DNA of 64,000 bases from Agromyces flavus (GTDB lineage Bacteria > Actinomycetota > Actinomycetes > Actinomycetales > Microbacteriaceae), in assembly GCF_900104685.1 (NCBI RefSeq), contig NZ_LT629755.1:2790001-2854000 (forward strand). Reading direction: 5' to 3'. Shown piece by piece: positions 18,265 through 27,229 of the stretch; position 1 is the first letter of the stretch, and the number at the start of each line of letters is the position of its first letter. The notes under the pieces were generated by a model. It worked only from the letters and a program-made list of their open reading frames with translations, did not search any database and had not been told where the DNA came from. Position numbers and translations under genes: made by a program.

Positions 18265-19539
18265 TCAGGCGACCGGCTGGCGCGCTCCACGCGCGACCGC
18301 GACGCCGGCGAGCAGCAGCGGCACGAGCACGAGCATCGCGACGACGTTCACGCCCGCGAACCCCGCGATGCCGAGCACGAGCCCCGAGAACGCGGCGGAG
18401 GTCGCGGCGGCGATGTTCATCGCGGCATCCGTCGCGCCCTGCAGGGGCACGCGCGTCGCCGCCGACACGGTCGTCGTGAGGAGCGTCGACCCGCCGATGA
18501 GCCCCGCCGACCACCCGAGCCCGAGCAGGCCGAGCGCCACCGGGATGAGCGTCATCGAATCGCCCGCCACGACGCCGAGGAGCGTGGCCACGAGCAGGAT
18601 GCCGCCGCCCATCGCGATCACGCGCGTCGCCCCGATGCGGTCGACGAGCCAGCCCATCACGGGGCTCGCGCCGAACATGCCGAAGATGTGGATGCTGAGG
18701 ACGACGCCGACCAGGGCGATCGGCAGGCCGTGGTCGGTCATGTGCACCGGCGTCATGACCATCACCCCGACCATGACCGTGTGCGAGCACACGATGGCGA
18801 GGATCGCCAGGCGACCGCGCCGGTCCGCGAAGGCCGACCGGAACGCGGACCATGCGGTGATCCGCGCATCGGACCCCGCCGCGCCGGCGTCGGACTCGAG
18901 ATGCCCCGCGCGCGGGAGTCGGAGGGCGAACGTCGCGATGAGTCCGGCGATCCCGAACACGACGGCCGAGAGCACGAACGGACCCACGAAGGGCGGGAGG
19001 CCGGCCTCGCGACCGACCTCGTCGCCGGTGGACGACAGCAGCGGGCCCGCGACCGAGCCGATCGTGGTCGCCCACAGCACGAACGACATCGACCGAGCCT
19101 CGAAGCCCGGCGACGCGACCTCCGTGGCCGCGAACCGCGCCTGCAAGCCGGCCGCCGTGCCCACGCCGAACGCCGCGAGCCCGAGGAACACGAGCGGAAC
19201 GAAGCCCGTCGTCGCCGCCGCCACGACGAGCACCGCGCCCAGGACGGAGCAGCCGTAACCCGTCGCGAGTGCGACGTGGCGGCCCGATCGCACGGCCAGT
19301 CCGGCGAGCGGCACGGCCGCGATCGCGGCGCCGAGCACGCTCGACGACTGCGACAGCCCGCCCATCGCCTCGACGCCCGTGAGGTCGGTCACGAGGATCG
19401 CCGCGAGCGTCATGCCCGTCGCGACGCCGACGCCCGCGAGGAGCTGGTTCAGGATGAGGAGGCCGAGCTGCAGTCCGTTCCGTCCGCGCGGCGCGGCGGC
19501 ACGCGCCATCCGCTCATCGCCCATCTCGCCATCGCCCAC
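18265..19539 (-). CDS. MFS transporter
   Basis: The 424-residue protein has about 12 hydrophobic segments in two halves, with an MFS-style loop VRSGRHVALATGYG after the second helix and DRIGATRVIAMGGG in the second half. The central loop (HLESDAGAAGSDARITAW) marks the 6+6 division. It is a secondary transporter of the drug/metabolite efflux type, judged from general resemblance only. It is preceded by VanY and Amidase_6 genes on the same strand. The start is GTG at 19539; ATG codons a few residues later are alternatives. The substrate is unknown. Confidence 0.83.
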   Translation of the reverse strand: MGDGEMGDERMARAAAPRGRNGLQLGLLILNQLLAGVGVATGMTLAAILVTDLTGVEAMGGLSQSSSVLGAAIAAVPLAGLAVRSGRHVALATGYGCSVLGAVLVVAAATTGFVPLVFLGLAAFGVGTAAGLQARFAATEVASPGFEARSMSFVLWATTIGSVAGPLLSSTGDEVGREAGLPPFVGPFVLSAVVFGIAGLIATFALRLPRAGHLESDAGAAGSDARITAWSAFRSAFADRRGRLAILAIVCSHTVMVGVMVMTPVHMTDHGLPIALVGVVLSIHIFGMFGASPVMGWLVDRIGATRVIAMGGGILLVATLLGVVAGDSMTLIPVALGLLGLGWSAGLIGGSTLLTTTVSAATRVPLQGATDAAMNIAAATSAAFSGLVLGIAGFAGVNVVAMLVLVPLLLAGVAVARGARQPVA

Positions 19540-19575
19540 CGCGGCAGCCTACGCCCGCGCAGGGCCCGCCGCACG

Positions 19576-20385
19576 CTACTGGTACGCAGGCGCGGCGGGC
19601 AGCCCGAAGAACTCCTCGAGCGTGGTCACGCCGGTCTTGCGCATCTCGGCGGCGAGCTCGACGCCGATGTAGCGGAAGTGCCACGGCTCGAACTGGTACC
19701 CGGTGACGGGCTGCTTGTCGGCCGGGTATCGGAGCAGGAATCCGAAGCGGTACGCGTTGTCGCGGAGCCACGCGCCCTCGGGCGTGTCGGCGAAGCAGAC
19801 CTCGAGGGAGCAGGTGCCGGACTCGGCCCCGACATCGATCGAGAGTCCGGTCTGGTGCTCGCTGAAGCCCGGCCGCGCGGTGAGCTCGTCATCCCCGACG
19901 TAGATGTTCTGCTGCGCCGCGTACGAGCGGTAGGCGCTGTTCGAGGCGAGCGAGAGGCCCGCCTCGGACTTCGCGGCGGCGAACATCGCGACGACGGCGT
20001 CGGACGCCTCGCGGCGGAGCAGGGGATCCCACGTGTGCGCGACGGGAACCGCCACGAGGTCGGCCGGCTCGTAGTCCATCGGCTGGAGCGGGCGGAGCTT
20101 GTCGACCACGACCCAGATGCTGTTCGGGTCGTCGATCGATCGCGCCGCGCGGTCGAACGTCGGCACCGGGGTGGCCGTGGGCGTGGCGACCGGCGACGGA
20201 CGATCCGGCGTGGGGCTCGGCGTGGCCGTGGGGCTCGCCGACGCGGATGCCCCGGGCTCGGCGGCGCCGCCCGTGACGAGTACGGCCGTCGCGACGCCGG
20301 CCGCGGCGAGCACCGCCACCGCGACGCCGCCCGCGATCCATCGGTTCCGCCGCACGCGTGCGGACACCGGCGCGCCCGGCGCCAT
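19576..20385 (-). CDS. D-alanyl-D-alanine carboxypeptidase, VanY (M15B) type
   Basis: A 269-residue membrane-anchored peptidase that should trim D-Ala from peptidoglycan stem peptides. After a basic N-terminus and one membrane segment (WIAGGVAVAVLAAAGVATAVLV) comes a Ser/Pro/Thr linker, then the VanY domain: SAYRSYAAQQNIY, the zinc motif SEHQTGLSIDVG (H-x6-D) and EPWHFRYIG with the second zinc His. Its ATG overlaps the stop of the upstream Amidase_6 lipoprotein by one base (TGATG), so the two wall enzymes are coupled. Family assignment is strong. Confidence 0.9.
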   Translation of the reverse strand: MAPGAPVSARVRRNRWIAGGVAVAVLAAAGVATAVLVTGGAAEPGASASASPTATPSPTPDRPSPVATPTATPVPTFDRAARSIDDPNSIWVVVDKLRPLQPMDYEPADLVAVPVAHTWDPLLRREASDAVVAMFAAAKSEAGLSLASNSAYRSYAAQQNIYVGDDELTARPGFSEHQTGLSIDVGAESGTCSLEVCFADTPEGAWLRDNAYRFGFLLRYPADKQPVTGYQFEPWHFRYIGVELAAEMRKTGVTTLEEFFGLPAAPAYQ

Positions 20386-21095
20386 CAGGCGGCCAGGCGC
20401 CAGTAGTACACCGACGCTCCGGGGTGCTCCTTCGTGATCGCGACGTCGACATCGCGATAGTCGCTGTCGAGCGTGTGCCCCGCGAAGAAGACCTTCACGC
20501 CGTCGGCCGACCGCTCGATACGCGTCACGACGCCGGTGTGGTCGCGGTCGCCCGAGTTGTCCCAGTCGAACTGCACCAGGTCGCCGAGCTGCACCTGATC
20601 GCGCTCCTCGTCGCCGAGCGGCGTCGCCAGGTCGGGCCGATCCTCGAGCCAGTCGCGCATCGCGGTCGAGCTGCGCCAGGATGCCGACGAGGAGTACGGG
20701 TCCCCGCCGTGGTACCACGCGGAGTCCTGCTCCCAGCCGCGCACCACCAGCGATTGGCTTGCGAAGTTCACGCAGTCGTTGCGCTCGAGCACGCCCCACT
20801 CCTCGTCGTTGTAGTCCGACCAGTATTCGAGCACATACTCGACCTGTGCGACGACTCGGGGGTCGGTCGCCACGTCGAGCTGCACGTCGTCCGAGGCGTC
20901 GGCGGACGGCACCTCCGTCGAGGGCTCGACCGGATCGTCGTCGGGGGTCGCCGGTGCCGTCTCGGCACCGCGCTGCTCATCGGGCGTGACGGTGCCGATC
21001 GACGCCTGCGGCGGCAGCGGGGGGATGCCGGCGCAGCCGGTCGCGCCGACCGCGATGGCAGCGGCGAGCCCGGCGAGGAGGAGAGGTCGTGGCAC
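20385..21095 (-). CDS. Amidase_6 lipoprotein
   Basis: The 236-residue precursor has a lipoprotein signal (LLLAGLAAAIAVGATGCAG, lipobox ATGC). The mature part has an acidic, Pro-rich spacer and then an Amidase_6 domain with NDCVNFASQSLVVRGW, DWDNSGDRDHTGVVTR and FAGHTLDSDYRDVD. These are the same Cys and His landmarks as in the larger paralogue at 16838-18133. It is probably a wall-associated amidase or binding protein on the outer membrane face, encoded just before and coupled to VanY. It is divergent from the beta-glucoside operon. Confidence 0.82.
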   Translation of the reverse strand: MPRPLLLAGLAAAIAVGATGCAGIPPLPPQASIGTVTPDEQRGAETAPATPDDDPVEPSTEVPSADASDDVQLDVATDPRVVAQVEYVLEYWSDYNDEEWGVLERNDCVNFASQSLVVRGWEQDSAWYHGGDPYSSSASWRSSTAMRDWLEDRPDLATPLGDEERDQVQLGDLVQFDWDNSGDRDHTGVVTRIERSADGVKVFFAGHTLDSDYRDVDVAITKEHPGASVYYWRLAA

Positions 21096-21236
21096 GGCGG
21101 AAACGCTAACCGTCGCTCCTCCGAGGACGCCGGGAGCCGCCCCTCCGTTTCATCCACGCCGGCCGAGCGAGTCGTGGGCCCCACCCGAATGCTCGGGCTG
21201 CTCGTCGGCCGCGAAATGATGGGGATTCCGAAATTG

Positions 21237-21307
21237 TGAGAGCGCTCTCTTGACATGAGCGCGGGCGAATCCCTAGCATCGGGTACCGCATCGTGAGAGC
21301 GCTCTCA
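21237..21307 (+). promoter_or_regulatory. Beta-glucoside operon promoter with two LacI-type operators
   Basis: TGAGAGCGCTCTCT (21237-21250) and the perfect palindrome TGAGAGCGCTCTCA (21294-21307, 16 bp with flanking G/C) are 57 bp apart centre to centre. Between them, TTGACA (21250-21255) is followed after 18 nt by TAGCAT (21274-21279). One operator therefore touches the -35 box and the other covers the early transcribed region. The sequence is close to the Streptomyces CebR box TGGGAGCGCTCCCA. The likely repressor is the LacI protein at 26192-27217. Confidence 0.82.
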
Positions 21308-21374
21308 CCCTCCGTGGGGCGCGCTCGCGGAGCGCCCCGCAATCCCACCAATCCACGCACACAAGGGAGTGACC

Positions 21375-22640
21375 GTGAATCTCTCACGACGCACCAAGGC
21401 GTTCGCGGCCGTCGCCGGCGCCGCATCGATCGCCCTCATCGCCACCGGCTGCGCCGCGGCCGATGACGCCGCCTCCGACGGCGGGCCGGTCGAGCTGACC
21501 ATCGCCACCTTCAACGACTTCGGTTACACCGACGAGCTCCTCCAGGAGTACATGGACGAGCACCCCGACGTCACCATCGTCCACAACCGCGCCGCCACCT
21601 CGAACGACGCGCGCGCCAACTACTTCCAGAAGCTCGGCAAGGAGGGCCTCGCCGACATCGAGGCCGTCGAGGTCGACTGGTTCACCGAGGCCATGCAGTA
21701 CTCCGACCTGCTCGCCGAGGTGCCCGACAGCGCGAAGGGCCGCTGGCTCGACTGGAAGGAGGCCGCCGCCACCGACGCCGACGGCCGCCTCGTGGGCTTC
21801 GGCACCGACATCGGCCCCCAGGGCGTCTGCTACCGCTCCGACCTGTTCGCCGCAGCCGGCCTCCCGACCGACCGCGCCGAGGTCGCCGCCCTCCTCGACG
21901 GTGACTGGGACAACTTCTTCGACGTCGCCGACCAGTACAAGGCCGCGACGGGCAAGCCCTTCATCGACTCGGCGAACTCGGTGCTCCAGGGCATCGTGAA
22001 CCAGCTCGAGACCGCCTACGAGGAACCCGACGGCACGATCGTCGCGACCGAGAACGCCGACATCGAGGACGCGTACAACACCGTCGTCGAGCGCGCCGTG
22101 CCGATCTCGGCGTACGCCGGCCAGTGGAGCGACGACTGGTTCGCGTCGATGGCCAACGGCGAGTTCGCCGCCATGCTGTGCCCCGGCTGGATGCACGGCG
22201 TCATCTCGGGCAACGCCCCCGACGTCACCGGATGGGACATCGCCGACGTCTTCCCCGGCGGCGGCGGCAACTGGGGCGGCTCGTACCTGACCGTCCCGGC
22301 GAACGGCGAGAACGTCGAGGCGGCCCTCGAGCTCGCCGACTGGCTGACCGCACCCGAGCAGCAGGTGAAGGCGTTCGCCAACGCCGGCACCTTCCCGAGC
22401 CAGTCCGACGCCTACGAGGACGAGGACCTCACGGGCTTCACCAACGAGTACTTCAACGGCGCGCCGTCCGGTGAGATCGGCATCTCGCGTGCAGAGGCCG
22501 TCACGGTCGCGACGTTCAAGGGCCCGAAGTTCTTCCAGTACCACGACGCCCTGCAGAACGCGGTCACGCGCGTCTTCGACGGCGTCGAGGACCAGAAGAC
22601 CTCGTGGGACACGTGGGTGACCGAGGTCAGCGCGTTCTGA
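21375..22640 (+). CDS. ABC sugar-binding lipoprotein (CebE-type family 1 SBP)
   Basis: The 421-residue extracellular solute-binding protein has a lipoprotein signal (lipobox IATGCAA). The mature protein is a family 1 periplasmic-binding fold with acidic N-terminal strand VELTIATFNDFG and aromatic residues for sugar stacking (WDNFF, CPGWMHG, GGGGNWGGSYL). It should capture a beta-glucoside such as cellobiose and deliver it to the two permeases downstream. The second GTG (21375) is preferred because AAGGGAG lies 5 nt upstream; GTG at 21369 is too close to that site. Substrate is inferred from the GH1 gene and the CebR-like operators. Confidence 0.87.
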   Translation: MNLSRRTKAFAAVAGAASIALIATGCAAADDAASDGGPVELTIATFNDFGYTDELLQEYMDEHPDVTIVHNRAATSNDARANYFQKLGKEGLADIEAVEVDWFTEAMQYSDLLAEVPDSAKGRWLDWKEAAATDADGRLVGFGTDIGPQGVCYRSDLFAAAGLPTDRAEVAALLDGDWDNFFDVADQYKAATGKPFIDSANSVLQGIVNQLETAYEEPDGTIVATENADIEDAYNTVVERAVPISAYAGQWSDDWFASMANGEFAAMLCPGWMHGVISGNAPDVTGWDIADVFPGGGGNWGGSYLTVPANGENVEAALELADWLTAPEQQVKAFANAGTFPSQSDAYEDEDLTGFTNEYFNGAPSGEIGISRAEAVTVATFKGPKFFQYHDALQNAVTRVFDGVEDQKTSWDTWVTEVSAF

Positions 22641-22650
22641 CCTGAGTACT

Positions 22651-22689
22651 CGGTGCGGGTCGCGCCCCTCCCCTGCGCGACCCGCACCG
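22651..22689 (+). promoter_or_regulatory. Intercistronic hairpin after binding-protein gene
   Basis: A perfect 14-bp stem (22651-22664 with 22676-22689, starting CGGTGCGGGTCGCG) with an 11-nt loop sits 10 nt after the binding-protein stop. It probably protects the upstream message or partly stops transcription, so that binding protein exceeds permease. No U tract follows. Confidence 0.7.
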
Positions 22690-22738
22690 CGGCCCCGGCC
22701 GCACCATCCACCACCGCCGCATCCCCGAGGGAGCCCCC

Positions 22739-23731
22739 GTGACCGCCACTGCGACCCGTGCCGACGAGGCCGCGCCGCGCGCCGCCCGGCCCAGCCGGCC
22801 CGACCGGCCGCCGCGCGTCATCTCGTTCCGCCACCGCGTCAGCCGGTGGGACCTCAAGGTCTCGCCGTACCTCTACATCTCGCCGTTCTTCATCGTGTTC
22901 GCGATCGTGGGGCTCTTCCCGATCGCCTTCACCGCCGTCATCTCGTTCATGGACTGGGACCTGGTCCGCAACTCCGGCCAGTTCATCGGCTTCGACCAAT
23001 ACGCCTGGATCCTCGGGCAGCCGCAGTTCTGGACGGCGCTGCGCAACACGTTCAGCATCTTCCTGCTCTCGAGCGTCCCCCAGCTCATCGCCGCGGTGTT
23101 CATCGCGGCCATGCTCGACCGCAACATCCGGGCCAAGACCTTCTGGCGGATGGGCGTGCTCGTGCCCTTCGTCATGGCGCCGGTCGCCGTCGCGCTGATC
23201 TTCAGCAACATGTTCGGCGACAACCACGGCCTCGTGAACAACGTGCTCACGAGCATCGGGCTCGGCCCGATCCCGTGGCACAAGGACCCGTTCTGGAGCC
23301 ACATCGCGATCGCGACGATGGTGAACTTCCGCTGGACCGGCTACAACACGCTGATCCTGCTGGCCGCCATGCAGGCGATCCCCCGCGACTTCTACGAGGC
23401 GGCCCGGGTCGACGGCGCCGGTCCGTTCCGTCAGTTCTGGAGCATCACCCTGCCGTCGCTGAAGCCCACGCTCATCTTCGTGATCATCACGGCGACGATC
23501 GGCGGCCTGCAGATCTTCGACGAGCCGCGCATGTACGACCAGTTCGGTCGCGGCGGGGCGGCGCAGCAGTGGCTCACCATCACGCTCTACCTCTACGACA
23601 TCGGCTGGGGGCAGTGGAACTTCGGCCGGGCGGCCGCGCTCGCCTGGATCCTGTTCCTGATCATCCTGCTCATCGGCCTCATCAACCTGCTCGTCACGAG
23701 ACGTCTCGTGCGCGACGAAGGGCGGCGATAG
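22739..23731 (+). CDS. ABC sugar permease (MalF/CebF type)
   Basis: The 330-residue inner-membrane subunit has about six transmembrane segments and the cytoplasmic coupling loop EAARVDGAGPFRQFWSITLPSL (EAA motif), which docks to the ATPase. The first 35 or so residues are Ala/Arg/Pro-rich and cytoplasmic. GTG at 22739 is the start, with GAGGGAG upstream. It pairs with the next gene to form the membrane channel for the sugar bound by the upstream lipoprotein. Confidence 0.9.
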   Translation: MTATATRADEAAPRAARPSRPDRPPRVISFRHRVSRWDLKVSPYLYISPFFIVFAIVGLFPIAFTAVISFMDWDLVRNSGQFIGFDQYAWILGQPQFWTALRNTFSIFLLSSVPQLIAAVFIAAMLDRNIRAKTFWRMGVLVPFVMAPVAVALIFSNMFGDNHGLVNNVLTSIGLGPIPWHKDPFWSHIAIATMVNFRWTGYNTLILLAAMQAIPRDFYEAARVDGAGPFRQFWSITLPSLKPTLIFVIITATIGGLQIFDEPRMYDQFGRGGAAQQWLTITLYLYDIGWGQWNFGRAAALAWILFLIILLIGLINLLVTRRLVRDEGRR

Positions 23732-23733
23732 CC

Positions 23734-24675
23734 ATGACCGCACTCGGCACTCCCCCGGCGAGCTTCGCCGAAGAGCAGGCCCTCGAGCGGATGTCACGCG
23801 GCGGCGTCGCCCGCTTCGGCCGCGACCAGGGACAGCGGACGGTCCGCATCCGCGGCAATCGCGCGGGCCTCTGGACCTACCTCGGCCTCGCGGCCGTGCT
23901 CGTCGGCAGCCTCTTCCCGTTCTACTGGTCGCTGCTCATCGGGTCGGGCGACGCGTCGACCATCAACGATCCCGACATGTCGTGGATCCCGGGCGGGAAC
24001 TTCCTCTCGAACGCCACGACGGTCGTGAACGACCCGGCCGTGAACTTCTGGCCGGCCCTGTGGAACTCGATCGTGAGCTCGGCGCTGATCGCGGCATCCG
24101 TCGTCGTCACCTCGACGCTCGCCGGCTGGGCCTTCGCGAAGCTGCGCTTCCCCGGATCCAAGCCGCTGCTGGTGTTCGTCGTCGCGACGATGGCCGTGCC
24201 CCTGCAGCTCGGCGTCGTGCCGCTGTACATCCTGTTCGCCGATCTCGGCTGGACCGGGACGATCGGGGCGATCATCGTGCCGATGCTGACGAGCGCGTTC
24301 GGCGTGTTCTGGATGACGCAGTACCTGCAGCAGGCCGTGCCCGACGAGCTCATCGAGGCTGCGCGCGTCGACGGCGCGTCGATGATCCGCACGTTCTGGA
24401 CCGTCGGGGTGGTCGCGGCCCGGCCGGCCGCCGCCATGCTCGGCCTGTTCACCTTCGTCACGGCCTGGAACAACTTCTTCTGGCCGTTCATCGTGCTCGA
24501 CCGCAGCGACCCCACGCTGCCCGTCGCCCTCTCGCTCCTGCAGTCCAACCACTTCGTCGACTACTCGATCGTGCTCGCGGGCGTGCTGCTGTCGACCATT
24601 CCCCTCCTCCTGCTGTTCGTCGTCGCCGGCAAGCAGCTCGTCTCAGGAATCATGCAAGGAGCCGTCAAGGGATGA
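23734..24675 (+). CDS. ABC sugar permease (MalG/CebG type)
   Basis: The 313-residue second permease subunit has six predicted membrane segments and an EAA loop (IEAARVDGASMIRTFWTVGVVAARPA). The C-terminus GKQLVSGIMQGAVKG is typical of MalG-type subunits. It begins 2 bp after the previous permease and overlaps the beta-glucosidase start by 4 bp (ATGA), so the three are one operon. No ATP-binding subunit is encoded in the operon. Confidence 0.9.
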   Translation: MTALGTPPASFAEEQALERMSRGGVARFGRDQGQRTVRIRGNRAGLWTYLGLAAVLVGSLFPFYWSLLIGSGDASTINDPDMSWIPGGNFLSNATTVVNDPAVNFWPALWNSIVSSALIAASVVVTSTLAGWAFAKLRFPGSKPLLVFVVATMAVPLQLGVVPLYILFADLGWTGTIGAIIVPMLTSAFGVFWMTQYLQQAVPDELIEAARVDGASMIRTFWTVGVVAARPAAAMLGLFTFVTAWNNFFWPFIVLDRSDPTLPVALSLLQSNHFVDYSIVLAGVLLSTIPLLLLFVVAGKQLVSGIMQGAVKG

Positions 24676-26123
24676 CCATCCTCGACCCCGAACCCACCGC
24701 CACCGCCGTCCGCCGCTTCCCCGACGGGTTCCTCCTCGGCGCCGCCGCGGCGGCGTACCAGATCGAGGGCGCCGCCCACGAGGGCGGTCGCACCGACTCG
24801 ATCTGGGACGCCTTCAGCCGCGTGCCCGGCGCGGTCATCAACGCCGACAACGGGGATGTCGCGTGCGACCACTACCACCGCTACCGCGACGACGTGGCGC
24901 TCATGAAAGAGCTGGGCCTCAACGCCTATCGGTTCTCGACGTCGTGGGCGCGCGTGCGGCCCGACGGCGGGCCCGTGAACCCCGAGGGCGTCGACTTCTA
25001 CTCGCGGCTCGTCGACGAACTGCTCGGCGCCGGCATCGTGCCCTGGCTCACGCTGTATCACTGGGACCTGCCGCAGGCGCTCGAGGAGCGGGGCGGTTGG
25101 GCGAACCGCGACACCGCCTACCGATTCCGCGACTACGCGCTGTCGCTGCACGATGCGCTCGGCGATCGCGTGGACATCTGGACCACGCTCAACGAGCCCT
25201 GGTGCTCGTCGTTCCTCTCGTACACGGGTGGTGCGCACGCCCCGGGCCGGCAGGATGTCGCCGCCGGCCTCGCCGCGGCGCACCACCTGATGCTCGGCCA
25301 CGGGCTGGCGGTCCAGGCTCTGCGCGAGCGCGACCCGTCGCTCGAGCTGGGCATCACGCTGAACCTCACGAATGCGAAGCCGGTCGACCCGACGTCGCCC
25401 GGAGACCTCGACGCCGCCCGCCGCATCGACGGGCAGTTCAACCGCGTGTTCCTCGACCCGATCTTCCGCGGGCACTACGCGGGCGACCTGCTCGCGGATG
25501 TCGGGCACCTCGGCCTCCGCGACGTGATCCGCCCCGGCGATCTCGAGATCATCTCCACGCCCATCGACGCGCTCGGCGTGAACTACTACCACGGCGAGTT
25601 CGTCAGCTCGCTCCCGCCCGAGGAGCGGCACGGCGGCGAGGCGCCGACCGAGCGCCCGACGCGCTCGCCGTTCCCGGCCGCCGAGGGCGTCCACTTCCAC
25701 GCACGCGGACTCCCGCAGACGGTCATGGGCTGGGAGGTCGAGCCCGACGGGCTGCGCGAGCTGCTCGGCCGCGTGCACCGCGAGTACACGGGTCCGGCCG
25801 GCGTGCGCCTGCTCGTCACCGAGAACGGCGCCGCCTACGACGACGAGGTGTCGCCCGACGGCGCGATCCACGACGTGGAGCGGACCGAGTTCCTGCTCTC
25901 GCACCTCGGCGCCATCCTCGACGCCATCGACGAGGGCACGCCCGTGCACGGCTACTTCTACTGGTCCATCCTCGACAACTTCGAGTGGGCGTGGGGGTAC
26001 GACAAGCGGTTCGGGATCGTGCGGGTCGACTACGACACCCAGGAGCGCACGATCAAGGACAGCGGACTGGCGTACCAGCGCGTCATCCGCCACCGCGCCC
26101 TTCCCGCGGCATCCGCTCGCTGA
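24672..26123 (+). CDS. GH1 beta-glucosidase
   Basis: This 483-residue cytoplasmic glycosidase has the full GH1 barrel. N-terminal FLLGAAAAAYQIEGA is the family signature, the acid/base is Glu175 in TLNEPW and the nucleophile is Glu384 in VTENGAAY. WSILDNFEWAWGYDKRFGI near the C-terminus forms the sugar-binding wall. It has no signal peptide. It should hydrolyse cellobiose or related beta-glucosides imported by the transporter encoded just before it. Its ATG overlaps the permease stop codon. Confidence 0.94.
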   Translation: MTILDPEPTATAVRRFPDGFLLGAAAAAYQIEGAAHEGGRTDSIWDAFSRVPGAVINADNGDVACDHYHRYRDDVALMKELGLNAYRFSTSWARVRPDGGPVNPEGVDFYSRLVDELLGAGIVPWLTLYHWDLPQALEERGGWANRDTAYRFRDYALSLHDALGDRVDIWTTLNEPWCSSFLSYTGGAHAPGRQDVAAGLAAAHHLMLGHGLAVQALRERDPSLELGITLNLTNAKPVDPTSPGDLDAARRIDGQFNRVFLDPIFRGHYAGDLLADVGHLGLRDVIRPGDLEIISTPIDALGVNYYHGEFVSSLPPEERHGGEAPTERPTRSPFPAAEGVHFHARGLPQTVMGWEVEPDGLRELLGRVHREYTGPAGVRLLVTENGAAYDDEVSPDGAIHDVERTEFLLSHLGAILDAIDEGTPVHGYFYWSILDNFEWAWGYDKRFGIVRVDYDTQERTIKDSGLAYQRVIRHRALPAASAR

Positions 26124-26191
26124 CCGCCGCTCTGTGACGTCGCGCGCCCCGGACCCCGCCTCCCATGCCCCTCGCAAATAGACTGACGAGC

Positions 26192-27217
26192 ATGCAGGGG
26201 GCGAGCGGGACGGGGGCGCGGCCGTCCGCGCCGACCCTCGAGATGGTCGCCCGCGAGGCGAACGTGTCTCGAGCGACCGTGAGCCGCGTCGTCAACGGCT
26301 CGCCGAAGGTGTCGGCCGAGGTCGAGCGTGCGGTGAACGCGGCGATCGCGAAGCTCAACTACGTGCCCAACCGCGCGGCGCGCTCGCTCGCCAGCCGCAC
26401 CTCGGGCGCGATCGCGCTCGTCGTGCCCGAGGACACCACGATGTTCTTCGGCGACCCGTACTTCGCGTCGATCGTCCAGGGCATCACGCGCCGGCTCGAC
26501 ACGAGCGAGTACCTGCTCAACCTGCTGCTCTCGACGAGCGACCCGACCCGCAAGACCGTGCGGTACCTGCGATCGGGCGTCGTCGACGGCGCGCTCGTCG
26601 TATCGCACCACGAGGGCGACCACTCGCTCGCCGACGCCGCGCGCGAGATGCCCATGGTCTTCGGCGGGCGGCCGCCGAACATCGCCGACGACGACATCTA
26701 CGTCGACGTCGACAACGTCGAGGGCGGGATGACCGCGACCGAGCGCCTGCTCGCGATCGGCCGCCGCCGTGTCGGCACCATCACCGGCCCGCTCGACATG
26801 CCCGCCGCGGTCGACCGACTCGACGGCTTCCGCCGCGCGGTCGCGACCGCGGGACTGGCCGATGACGCGGTCGAGACGGCCGACTTCTCGGTCGCCGGTG
26901 CGGTCGCGGCGACCCGGCGCCTGCTCGACCGCGTTCCCGACCTCGACGGACTGTTCGTCGCGAGCGACCTCATGGCGACCGGCGCGCTGTCGGTCCTGCG
27001 CGAGCGCGGGCGCGAGGTGCCGTCCGACATCGCGGTCGTCGGCTACGACGACAGCCCCGCCGCGACGGCGTCGGCCATCCCGCTGACCACCGTGCACCAG
27101 CCGTCCGAGGACATGGGCTACATGATGGCCGACCTGCTGCTCCGCATCCTCGCAGGCGAGGACGTGCCGCACCGCAACATCATGCCCACGCGCCTCATCC
27201 GGCGCGCGTCGGCGTAG
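26192..27217 (+). CDS. LacI-family repressor (CebR-like)
   Basis: The 341-residue regulator has a LacI helix-turn-helix (TLEMVAREANVSRATVSRVVNGSPKVS) and hinge (AARSLASRTSG), then a periplasmic-binding-like sensor domain ending VVGYDDSPAATA...IPLTTVHQP. It most likely represses the upstream sugar operon through the TGAGAGCGCTCTCA boxes. The ATG at 26192 is preferred: TAGACT lies 7 nt before it, giving a leaderless transcript. An upstream ATG at 26165 in frame would add nine residues. It follows the GH1 gene by 68 bp. Confidence 0.88.
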   Translation: MQGASGTGARPSAPTLEMVAREANVSRATVSRVVNGSPKVSAEVERAVNAAIAKLNYVPNRAARSLASRTSGAIALVVPEDTTMFFGDPYFASIVQGITRRLDTSEYLLNLLLSTSDPTRKTVRYLRSGVVDGALVVSHHEGDHSLADAAREMPMVFGGRPPNIADDDIYVDVDNVEGGMTATERLLAIGRRRVGTITGPLDMPAAVDRLDGFRRAVATAGLADDAVETADFSVAGAVAATRRLLDRVPDLDGLFVASDLMATGALSVLRERGREVPSDIAVVGYDDSPAATASAIPLTTVHQPSEDMGYMMADLLLRILAGEDVPHRNIMPTRLIRRASA

Positions 27218-27229
27218 GTCGTCATGGTG

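Noticed and set aside
15548..19258. Very long open frame on the plus strand (over 1200 codons) across three minus-strand genes
   Set aside because: Its translation is Arg/Gly/Ala/His-rich with no domain, and it runs antisense to the HEAT-GT4 and Amidase_6 genes, whose products show clear motifs. High GC content leaves long false frames opposite real genes.
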